Shown: positions 1 through 10,500 of the stretch, piece after piece
Layout of the letters: each line of letters starts with the position of its first letter
How positions within the stretch are numbered: the stretch's first letter is position 1
Assembly: GCF_001949145.1 (NCBI RefSeq)
Contig: NW_019091393.1
Coordinates: forward strand, 1,751,595-1,772,223
Reading direction: 5' to 3'
Source of the DNA: Acanthaster planci
Lineage: Eukaryota > Echinodermata > Asteroidea > Valvatida > Acanthasteridae
Length of the DNA stretch: 20,629 bases
The notes under the pieces: model-generated
The model's input: only the letters and a program-made list of their open reading frames with translations
What the model was told of the DNA's origin: nothing
The model's database searches: none
Position numbers and translations under genes: made by a program

Positions 1-141
1 CCATATAGGCCTTTACTAATTATGGGAAAACTGACTACATGGAGGTGGTTACAAACAAAATTTAAACGACTGACAGGAACAGATGATGCATATTCCAAAA
101 ATTTCCTGCCATCATCCTGTCCTTCTTGACAAAATGACTAC

Positions 142-377
142 CTCTCTGAGTCGGCCAAGATGCTTCCTTCTTCTTTAAGTCTCTTGCTTTTGCTCCTTGC
201 ATCCTCCAATAAGATGACATTCCGCTGCTTAGCAACCTTCATCCAATGGGACTGTGGTAAATTATCACTCTCTTCGTCACTGTTTTCCTCTTGTTGACCT
301 GTCACCTTCTGAAATTTGGAAGCAGCAGTCTTAGAAACACTTTCCCCTGCTTTCCGTTTCCAGCCAAAGGTCGTCAT
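142..377 (-). CDS. TTC33: TTC33-like protein, first coding exon (partial gene)
   Basis: This exon encodes 78 residues plus two bases of the next codon. It starts at the ATG on 377-375 and ends at an AG|GTAGTC splice donor, with GT at 141-140. The N-terminus MTTFGWKRKAGESVSK, the later segment with ILLEDARSKSKRLKEEG, and the ending LADSER match the N-terminal region I know from vertebrate TTC33, which lies just before its tetratricopeptide repeats. The downstream TPR-coding exons lie beyond the left edge of the window. The middle is acidic (EENSDEESDN) and probably disordered. TTC33 function is poorly characterised, so I assign none beyond a probable TPR scaffold. A tract reading AACTTTCCAG ends just upstream (acceptor at 398-400 on the minus strand), so the 5' UTR may be interrupted by an intron. 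Identity is by recognition of this one exon only. Confidence 0.82.
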
Positions 378-383
378 TTTTCA

Positions 384-389
384 CACGTG
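384..389. promoter_or_regulatory. CACGTG E-box just upstream of the TTC33 start codon
   Basis: A perfect CACGTG palindrome lies 6 bp upstream of the TTC33 ATG. It is either in the 5' UTR or in a core promoter. A six-base match is weak evidence by itself. Confidence 0.25.
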
Positions 390-397
390 GAGCGCTG

Positions 398-1549
398 CTG
401 GAAAGTTTTAGGTTGACATTTTTATCTTGAAATTTCTAGGTAATATGCCTCGTGGTAACATGTTGGTCCTTGAATAAATCTTGGGTCCAATTTTGTCCTG
501 TCCATAACTGGAGCATGATTTTGTCAGTTTAAAACACATTCTTTAATTTCCAATAATGTCAAATTAACTGCCAGAGATAACTAAGGTTTTACACTGTAAG
601 TCAATTTAAAAAATATATTTACACTGGTCAGGTCACGAAATGGTACGCTGGACCCCAAATTTATGGAATGACCATACGTTGTACACAGAGAAGTGTAAGT
701 CAATCCCCCTTGCTGTTAAGATACATGTATATGTACAATGTATTGAATCTGAAGTTCCGAAGTGGAAATGGGAAGAGTTCCATATCCAGCCACCACATAC
801 TCATCACCAAATTAATGCCACCTAACTTTGGATTTGCATTAAAAATGGAAAAACCTTAACAACTTGGAAAACCTTATGCCGTGTGTATGGGCCCTACTTC
901 GGAGCTGCATGTATGCTGGTCTGAGTAAATAGATGGAGTTTACAGATTATCTTTTTGACATTTGACTGAGATCGGGCAAGGACTCCAGGAGTATCAATGA
1001 ATGTGTTTATGATGCCAATGATGTCAAGTGCCCTAGGCACAAAAATTTATCCCGAAATCACATTTTACTACTTACTACTAACTAATGTTTTGTAGGGTCC
1101 GAGGGCCTATACAGTTACATGTACTAAGACCTCATTGCATGTCTTACAGAACTATGTGCAGACTGGCCGAGTATTCATGGTATTGGCCTATCGTCTTCTC
1201 AATGCACCAGTGTCAACATACGTCACTTACTATCTCAAAGTGCTCTAGTCCTACGTAGCGTGTTTCTTTTTTTTAATTACAGAACCATCTCAGGATATCC
1301 ATGTTAAGCATTGGCCTCTGAGCCTAGGCCTAAGTACATGATATATGTCATGCAGGCCTATGACGTATTGATTAGGAGAATGAGTACTCTATGCCTCGTG
1401 ACGCATGGAACTAGGAAGCTTCCCGTTTTGAAATGGCAGACTTTCCTTTAAAAAAACAAACTTCCAGAATCACGATTATAGCCTTTATTTCTTTCAGGTT
1501 CCCATGGTGTAACAAAGTTTGCTGCCTGGCAATCAGGATAACATAGCTA
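398..1549. other. Intergenic DNA upstream of TTC33, nothing recognised
   Basis: No exon with flanking splice signals and no recognisable protein similarity was found on either strand. The open frames here (for example 640-825) are short, overlap one another in different frames and look like chance. Confidence 0.6.
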
Positions 1550-2100
1550 CCGATCCATTGATCGATTATGTTGGGAGCAATTGGCGGCCATCGGGCCGAC
1601 TAGTAACTAATGGCCGATCTGCGCGATCCTGCACGCCAAGAATGTCGTCTCCAACTTTTCTTCTCTTTTGAAATATGAAACAATCCGTTCACAACTAGAA
1701 CTGTGAATTAGACTTGAAAGAACAAATACTTGGCTAACAGCGGAATCGCCGAAAAACCGTGCGATTTATCTTGATCCAAGCTGTACTGCTGCACAGATTG
1801 GACCCGCTAAAGAGTTCAGTCTAAGTCAAAGCACGCTCGTTCATGTTTTCAAAACAATACAGGTGCATCCAACTATTTGGGCATGCAGTTGCACGTTTCA
1901 CGTAGTCTTGTTCCCAGTGACAGGGTCACGCAGCGATCGATTAATTTTGTAACGATAACTGCGATTGGTTGATTTCGACATTACCTTTTTGTAAAAGCGA
2001 CACGTGATTGGTTCACATGACCGGGTCAATTTAAAGTCCACGGGCACTGCACTGGCCTTGCACAGCAGCTGCAGTCGTACGTACATGTACATGTACGGTC
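1550..2100. promoter_or_regulatory. Putative promoter segment between divergent TTC33 and PIF1
   Basis: This stretch has more CpG than its surroundings. It contains three ATTGG (inverted CCAAT) boxes, at 1580-1584, 1964-1968 and 2007-2011. The last two lie in the extended NF-Y-like context AACCAATCG/AACCAATCA read on the minus strand and are 43 bp apart. A CACGTG E-box at 2001-2006 abuts the third box. Such clusters are typical of housekeeping promoters, and the segment lies between two divergent genes. Which gene it serves, or whether it serves both, cannot be told. No TATA box stands out. Confidence 0.35.
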
Positions 2101-2136
2101 ATGGTACTGAAGGTAGATTGGCTGAATTCATGAAGC

Positions 2137-2554
2137 TTGAAGGTAGGAAAACAAACTTGCACGTCGTATCTTCTTTTTGATCGTTTGTTTTGTTTGCTGT
2201 CTTGTAGTTGTTCGTGTTGTCCTTGTTCAGGTGTTATGTCTTCTGTCCTAGGGGCTGTTTATACAAGCCTCTGCTTATTTCACAGCCCCATGCTCTTCTC
2301 TTTTCTCAGTTGTACATGGACTTACTTGTATCTTATCATAAGCTCTAATGTTCTCTTCTCATTAAGCACAAGTATCTATAAAGGTTATATCATCCTCATT
2401 GCTAATTTCAATGTACTAAGTTTCTTAGATTTCTGATGTATTTTCTTAAGCTTATTTATTTTGTCAATTTCTATGTACCAACTTCTCTTAATTAATGTAC
2501 ATGTAATGTTTTTAAAAGAGTATAGAATTAACGTTTTCTTGAATTGAATTGAAG
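2137..2554 (+). repeat. Possible 3' remnant of a non-LTR retrotransposon
   Basis: This is a pyrimidine-rich stretch with an open frame of 99 residues that is hydrophobic and low in complexity. It ends in CTTGAATTGAATTGAAG at 2538-2554. Short TTGAA/ATTGA tandem tails are a common 3' end of CR1/L2-type LINEs. No reverse transcriptase motif is present, so this would be only a 3' fragment. The tail is the only real clue. Confidence 0.25.
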
Positions 2555-2560
2555 TTGAAA

Positions 2561-3957
2561 ACCAGCCTGTTACTTTCTTCGAGGGTGAAACAATAGGGCC
2601 AAAGCCTTATCGCCAATACGGCATGAGTGATTTTGTATGGCAAAAGGTTCAATGTCTGCTCCTTTTTCCTTCCCACTGCTTTTACCATTTTCATTAAGCA
2701 AAATCACCCATGCACTGATGCAGTATTTGCGATAGGCTTATTAAGGAAAGCTACACATAGCAAGAAATTTCCAACAACAGGAGATTTCCCTCTGCCATAA
2801 GCCATATCTGCCCATGACATGGAGAGGACACATTTCATTGTGTCCTTCCTCCAGCTCACGCTCTGTCTATGTCCAGTCATTTCCTTCTATAGTGCTCAAA
2901 GTTATTGTTTATGTGAGTGCATTCCAAGTTTCATGATTATCTTGGGCAGTGTTGAAGAATCCTGAGCCATGTTTGCACGTACATGTAGGCCTAATGTTAG
3001 GTCTACTGTAATTTGAATGAACCACATTACGTAGCCCAACATCAACGTGCATATAAAGTTTTCTACGTCTAACGTTAGTTACACAGACATGAACATTGAC
3101 ATGACTGACTTTGAATCTACCAACATGTAGGCCAACACGTACATTGTACATGTACATATACTGTATGAACGTATGGTCATGATGATGTTGGTTGGCAACG
3201 CTTCATTTTTGTTGATGAACTTGGTCCGAGCAATGGGCCTTTATGAATGACTACATGTACCTCTTTTAACATTTGAACATGGGCGACCCTTTCAAAAAGA
3301 GCCCTTTTTAGAATTACACATTTAAAAGATACAATAATTTTGAATTTACCTGATGCATTTAAAAAGGGCTCCTTTTGGACCCTCTTTTTTGACAAAAATC
3401 AACAGCCTACTGGGCAACACATTGGGTAACAGGCCTTGAACATGATCAGTACATGTTCATGTACTTGACGTTTGGCGGACAAGTTGGTGCATGAGTTGGT
3501 CAGTGTACGAGTTGCTTGGAGTGTGTGAGTTTTACAGCATTCATTTTAAGTGTGTAGTTGAGCTACATGTGTCATGGTAATTTTCGTTTAGTTTCTGGAA
3601 CTATTTTCAGTTTGTAATACCTAATTCTGTAAGCTAGGAGACTATAATTCACACTACATGTACTGTACATTGTAGACTTCTCAAAGCAGAACACATGTAC
3701 ATGTATGTGTACACTGTATGAGGCCTGTGGGTGTTTGGCATGATGAGCCTATCAATTGCATTGTGCTGTGACTGAGTCATTCCTGCAAGAAATCTCTGAC
3801 TTTACTTCCCTTTTTCCAAACAGTTCCACAACAGCAGATCAGAAAAAAAACGATTTGCTTTAACTATGTCGTTTTGACTGTCCTTATTAGAATTTCTGAA
3901 AGTACAAGGGTATTTAAATGAAACATTTATGTGACTAATTTTTTTTTCTGTACGCAG
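2561..3957. other. Intergenic DNA upstream of PIF1
   Basis: No exon is supported here. The stretch is dense in ACATGT palindromes (around 3146-3160 and 3660-3715) and contains one hairpin-forming inverted repeat at about 3283-3383. An upstream non-coding exon of PIF1 may lie in it or further left, but I could not fix its position. Confidence 0.5.
3283..3383. repeat. Inverted repeat with arms of about 25 bp
   Basis: The left arm (about 3285-3311, ending AAAAAGAGCCCTTTTTA) is nearly complementary to the right arm (about 3357-3381, TAAAAAGGGCTCCTTTTGG). The A/T-rich loop is about 45 bp. It may be a small degenerate fold-back element. No flanking target-site duplication is obvious. Confidence 0.5.
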
Positions 3958-4525
3958 GTCTGTATGTGAATACATATATTCTGCAAGCTTTGCTGAGATG
4001 AATTCAAGTGAATTGTGTTGCACTGTTTCTACAGTGAAGATGGCTCTCACAGGGGAAACACTAAAACGGACAAATAGTAGAAATGCCACCTTGGTTCTTG
4101 GTCGCAATGAGTTTCGTGATATCATACTCTGCTTGAAGCATCCAAAGAACAGTGCCAAATATCTGATGCGGGACATTATTATTCACAAACGCTTTGTTAA
4201 GGATGGCAAAGCATGTATTCAGCTTCCAAGCCAAAATGTACAGATTATGATCTCCAACTGTCCTCCCCACCATCTTGCTGCATTTCTGAAGTGCCTGGTG
4301 ATTAAGGAGGAGAGTGCAAAGGAGCAGAAGCCTGTCAGTGAGAGGACTAGGCTGCTGTCTGAACTCCCAAGAAAGTTTGAGGAAATCAGCCCTCTCTGTG
4401 AGAAGGACGTCAATGCTGTCAATAGTTCCCGGGCTAGGGAAGCAGAGGCAAGGGGCACAGCAACAACTCCGGCTGGTCCATTCAAGAAAAAGAGCCTCAA
4501 ACGGTTACGGGAGAAAAGTTCAGCT
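3958..4525 (+). CDS. PIF1: PIF1 exon 1 (5' UTR part plus residues 1-176)
   Basis: The acceptor TTTTTTTTCTGTACGCAG ends at 3957, so 3958-3997 is probably 5' UTR and an upstream non-coding exon probably exists. Coding runs 3998-4525. It encodes the metazoan-type N-terminal domain, then a basic linker [15 protein letters not shown] that resembles a nuclear localisation signal. The donor is GCT|GTAAGT, phase 0. Confidence 0.85.
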
Positions 4526-7500
4526 GTAAGTCCTTAAATTAGCCGGTTTGGAGCATGACCAACACAATAGAAGGGTGCTATTTGAAGTGAATTAATTTGG
4601 AGTAAACACAAAAGATTTAACCTAAACTAAATAGTGCCCTCCTAAACACCTTACTTCAAATAGGTTGATAGGTCTATAGCTGCATGTACTGTACTTAGAG
4701 AGCTACACCTTAATTTCGTGTTATCAAAAGATACAAGTGGCTTCATGAAGTTAGAATTTACAAAATACCATTTTCCATCTTGTTTCACTTTTGTTCAGAG
4801 TGAAGATGGGCCACAGAGGAAGAAGCTGAACATCTCCCTCAGCAAGATAGAACTTAACCAGCAACAGTCCAAGGTCCTTAATGCTGTTCTTGCTGGACAC
4901 AATGTATTCTTCACTGGTAGTGCAGGCACGGGGAAGTCTTTCCTCCTGAAGAAGATCATTGGCGCTCTTCCCCCTGATAGCACATTTGCTACAGCTAGTA
5001 CTGGTGTTGCAGCATGCCACATTGGTGGGACAACATTACATCAGTTTGCAGGTTATTGTTTCCATTAATGTGAATTAAACGAATACAAATATTTTTGTGT
5101 CCCTAATCATTTCATAGAGCCCAGTTGATACGTTTAGTTGGATGCTTTAATCTAGACAGTTTGACTACATACATACTCTATCTAAATATGTAAGTCATAT
5201 AATAAGTGATTCTGTTCCTCTAGCACACACCTGTCACAGAGCCGGATGTTGGCTAAAGCACTGTTTACTATGACTATCTTGATGTGTAAATGTGCCCTTT
5301 CTCTATGAGGGGGCAATTGTTTCATACATACGTATGACTTTGTACTGCAATGTACATAACATAACTAAAAATTCAAACATTGTAAGAGATATTACAGAGG
5401 ACATTTGAAGTTGGTTGGCTAAGTTGATTGAGGCGATATTGAAAATAGCTTTACTTTCAGATACCAAAGAAGAAATTCTTAATCCTTATGGAGTCAAGAT
5501 CTCAGATCAATTATTTTGGACTTTATTCAGAATAGTTTATGTCCAATGTTGCACATAATTTCATTAAATGATTGCCAGACAGTAATTTACAAACTTATAA
5601 ATGCTTGGTTTGATTTACAAGTTGCATTGTGGTGATACAGGAAAATTTGTACATCTGCAGACTTCCTTGCTCCTTTAGGGTTAACTGGCCTCTTAATTGA
5701 TTTATGAGCATTTTGTTCTTTTAGGCATTGGATCTGGTAATCATCCTTTACTACAGTGTATTCAGCTTGCATCTCGACCGGCACGTAAACAACTGTGGCG
5801 AAAGTGTCGACACCTAGTTGTAGATGAGATTTCCATGATAGATGGAGAACTTTTCACCAAATTAGAGGTACATGTACATTATGAGGAAAAGTTACTTTGC
5901 TAAATAAAAGTTAAATTGCCAAATAATTCACTAAATATTATATACATCTAGCAGTCTTGTTATTGTACATGTATAGACCTTTTTCACCTTCATGTCCGTG
6001 ACTGGTTTGCACTAAATATAAACAATACCACCACCTGAGGCCACCGTGGCCAATGTGGTTGCATATATCCTACAGCAGCTTCAACCAAGTAAAAGCGCAT
6101 TTGCAAACACTGCATGCTTGACTAGTTTATCTTGAATAAGTAGATGACCATCACAGCACTATTCACTCATCTCCATCACAACACATTGCGGTCCAGCACA
6201 ATTGTGTCATCACAGGAAAAAGGTGGGAAAAATAATACATGTACATGTAATTCATTCATTGAGTCAGCCACGTTTGTAGTCCAATCGATGCCAAGCCCAG
6301 TCATAAATAACAGGTTTGGCTAAAATAACTAAGAAAGGCATTGAGTTTGCCAGAGTTTCTACTAATATCTTAGTCATTACATACACACTTCTTATTTTCA
6401 CCACAGGTTTTTTTTATGTTTCCTGTTTTAATATACATGTTTATACACCTTTGTTGAATTTTTTTGGCAGATGTAGCTTGTGAAACCCACACTTAAGTAC
6501 AAACCTCTTGAGAACATCAGATGGTGTTATTTGGACCTCTTGCATTTTTGAAATAAAGAGTAATTAGGTTTTCACTGTTAAGCAGTTCAGGCAAATGTCA
6601 AATCTTTGGGAGGCAGTTAGTTCTTTTCTAAAAGAGAGTTAATGCTGGGTTTCTTAAGTTGCCTCACTTTATCTCTTCAGGGCATTACCCAGAATGCCAA
6701 ATGTCGTGATGAAACCCTTTTGAGGTATACAGCCCTTCCTCAGCAGTAAAGTTAATCCAGGTTTTCCCATTGCTTATCTATGTAGGCCATTGCCAGGGCA
6801 GTCAAAGGTAACAATAAACCTTTCGGAGGAATCCAGCTCATTGTTTGTGGTGACTTTCTACAACTACCACCAGTTACGAAACCGGGAGAAAAACGCAGTT
6901 TCTGCTTTCAGGTACACGCTTTTTACACATGCAATAAACAATTCACTCTTCTGGTATTGTTACAGTTTATGTTGAAATTGATGCGTACATGTATAATTGA
7001 TGTAGCGGTACATGTATTTTTATTCAAGTGTTTAAGATAGTACATTTACTGACAATATTCAGCTGCCTGTGGTTTTCCTGAAATGAAATAAAGCAGTGAA
7101 GTGAGTTAAATTGAATAAAAACCTGACACTTACATGAACATAACAATTTGAATTTTCCATACTAAAGGCACTGTTGCTACTTGTACTGTATACATTGTGA
7201 TTTGGGCAAACTTTTGTTAAGTTACATGTACATAAGAGAGGCCTTGCACCAATATAATGATTTCAATGGATAAGAAGGGCACAAAGGTACATGTACCATG
7301 GCCAGTCCATTCCAGAGATGGTGGTTGCTATGCAAAAGCTTTCCCCGAATTACGAGGTATAGCGGCAACAGTATCTTTAGTCTGGGGAATTCAAATTATG
7401 TTTCTAGGCAATCAGGAACCCTAGTGTACCAGATTTTATTCAAATTTAACTTGCAAAAGGCTTATTTAATAGACCTTTTTCACCTACTAGATCGCGCTAA

Positions 7501-10500
7501 ATGTAAACAATACCACCACATCTTGACTGCTTTGACCATGGTGATTGCATATACAATGTGCATGTATTCCTATGGGCAGCTTGAACATTGTACAAATGCA
7601 CTTGCATGCACATCCTGCATGCTTGACTAGTTTATTCCGAATAAGTGGATTACCATCACAAAACATCACAGTCCAGCATGATTGTGACATCACAGGATTC
7701 TATAGACCTTTTTCACCCACGTGACTAAATGTAAAGAGTACCACCATGTGTGGACCACCTTTGCCACGGTGATCGCGTATATTTCTATGGACAGCTACAA
7801 CCACGTGCAAGCGCATGTGCGAACGCTGCATGCTTGACTAGTTTATCTTCAATAGGTAGACTTCCATCCCAACACTATTCACTCAATACCATCACAACAC
7901 ATCATACATGTAGGTCCACCATGATCGTGACATCAGAGGAAAAATGTCTATGCAGCACCTTTCAGTTCAGTTTATTTCCACTTACACATGTCAAAACAGT
8001 GAATCCATTAACACTTTTAAATGAAGCAAGTAATCGATAGTAAGTGGAGGAGGTCTCCAAAAACGCAGGGCTTGTAAACTGGGGACCCCTTTGGAATTGT
8101 GTACATATAGATTGTGCTAATTACATTTACATGATTGTTATGCGAAAACTTGAGAGAAAATTTAAAGCTTTGCTTTGTTCTTTAAGCCATCCACCATGTT
8201 AGTGATGGCTGGAGCAAAGACCTGAAAAAAATTAAAATAAATAAATTTCTGTTTGGCATGGAAAGTATACATGTACAAAGTAAGCTGGTACAACGTACCT
8301 TTGTAATTAAAACCTAAGCAACAAGTTGCTGTATTGAGAACAAATTTGTTGTTGATCAGCAACCTGTGCAACACTGCAACATGCAACATCTTTAATTGGG
8401 AATGAATCACATACAGCATAGGTGGGATTTAAATTTGGGCCACAAAGGTGAAAGACCGTAAAAGTTGAAGACCGCCGTAGCCAATTTGAATGATACCACT
8501 GTCCACTTGAAAATATTAGCTGAAATGGTTTACGTATTCAAATTGTACCACCCTTTTCACAGTCTCGGGCCTGGCACAGGTGTATACAGTTGACTATGGA
8601 ACTGACGGAAGTCAAACGACAAGAGGACCCTGTCTTCATTGACATACTTCAAAAAATACGTATTGGCAGGTATTTCAGCTCTTTAGAACTACATGGACAT
8701 GTAGCTAGCATGTGATAGGGTACCGTGAATTTAAGCAGTTGATGATTATACATGCATGCAGGTGTCTAATTTCATCTTTTACAATTTACAGACATAACTG
8801 ACAGAACCATACGGACCTACCCTACTTTATAGAAATTGCCTTTATCTGCAAATATAGATTTGCTAGTAACAACAGAAAAATAAATACAGCTGACTCTCTT
8901 TATAAAGAAAACTGTACTGTAATAAGGAACAGATTTTCAGAATCTCAATTTCTTGAATTCTTGTGTGCTTCTTCTTTATTGTTCCAATCCTCTTATTCCT
9001 ACTTTCCTCTTGGGATTTTAGCAACATTTTAGAATATGCTTGAAATACATGTATGTGTACTTCATTAAATTAAAGTAATAAACATGATATCAATTCAGTT
9101 ATCTTTAAAGACGTGTATTCAATCTCTGTAGTCCGTACAAAGTTTTGTGTCAATCAGGTGTTCTGTCTCTAATTTTTTTTGGGGGGGATCAACTTGTCTG
9201 TTAAAGTGAAAATAAAGTCTTAAAAACCCCAGTCTGAATATGATGAAAGTAGTAAGTCGGTTGTAACACCTTTAAAAACAAGGTTGTATTGTGGTGGTGT
9301 CACTGAATCTACCAAACTTTGAGAAAAACTAAAAAATGAAGATGACTGTTCATTTTTACTTCTAGATGTTCACAGGAAGTGTGTGACCATTTGACAGTGA
9401 CTGCCAAGCACAGCATTGACAGAAACGGTATTATAGCAACCAAGTTGTGTACTCACAAGGCAGATGTTGACCTCTTGAATCAGATTCACCTTAGAAAACT
9501 GCTAGGTAAGAATGGCCCTGTGTTTTTGAAACTCTTATTTACTGCTGTATTTCTATCAATTTGCACATCAGTATGATTTCACCTCAAGAAAGATAGCAAA
9601 CTATGTATTGGATAATATGGAAGATAAAAATCTGGCAAATAAAATTTGTCTAGGAAATGCTTCACATGACAAATTTGTTTTACATTGTTCATTCATTACT
9701 AACTCCATGAACTCCATTAAAGCATATTACTTACCTTTCTCTAGTCAACATATTTATCTGCTTTGACATGTAGTCATCTTTTTGTCATACTTAGGAAGAA
9801 CTTATTAGACTGTTAAGTCATACCAAGCGTACTTGAAAGGGTTTCTAAAATTCTCAACACACCAACAGGGGACCCTAGAGTATACCAGTCACTAGACAGT
9901 GACCCTAATCTTGTCAGTGTCATCAACAGCCAGTGTCCAGTGCCACAGAAATTGGAGCTGAGAGTAGGAGCCCAGGTAATGCTGGCGAAGAATCTGGATA
10001 TTCAACGAGGTTTAGTTAATGGAGCTCGTGGGGTGGTGACAGGCTTTGGTGGTGGAGAATCAGGTACATGTTGCAATTAAAATTTGGGCCAAGCAGACTT
10101 CAGCCTGCAAATTTTACTATTGCTTTTTTCAATAAAATCTTTCTGTCAAATTGAAAAATTGTTTTGCTCAATCAAACTCCCGAAGAAAAGATTGGTTTTA
10201 TGCACGTGTTATTGTTACATGTAATATATTTTTTAGTGTAATTAGAAGTTTTTTCCAAATGCTGCTCACGCATGATGTGACCTCTTGAGCATTTGGGGGA
10301 ACCAGTGATTCAGCCAACTGTCTTTTTCGTCTTTCAGAGATCATGGGAAAATACTCTGTCAAAGTCTATCAAATTCACAAATTTATGCAGCTTAAATTTC
10401 TGGCTGCATGCTCAGTTAGAATTAGAGAGCAGCTTATTCAACCAATAAAAAAGTCAAAACAACATCAGCAGTTCCTTGAGCTCTGTAAAAAGGGTTGAAT

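Noticed and set aside
2137-2436. 99-residue open frame on the plus strand
   Set aside because: Low-complexity, cysteine- and leucine-rich translation of pyrimidine-rich DNA, with no family resemblance or exon context.
3802-4273. Minus-strand frames over PIF1 exon 1
   Set aside because: These are antisense shadows of the PIF1 N-terminal exon.
4718-4798. Extension of PIF1 exon 2 to an upstream ATG at 4718
   Set aside because: A good acceptor (CTTTTGTTCAG) at 4798 and similarity beginning after it show that the upstream part is intron. Exon 1 supplies the N-terminus in phase.
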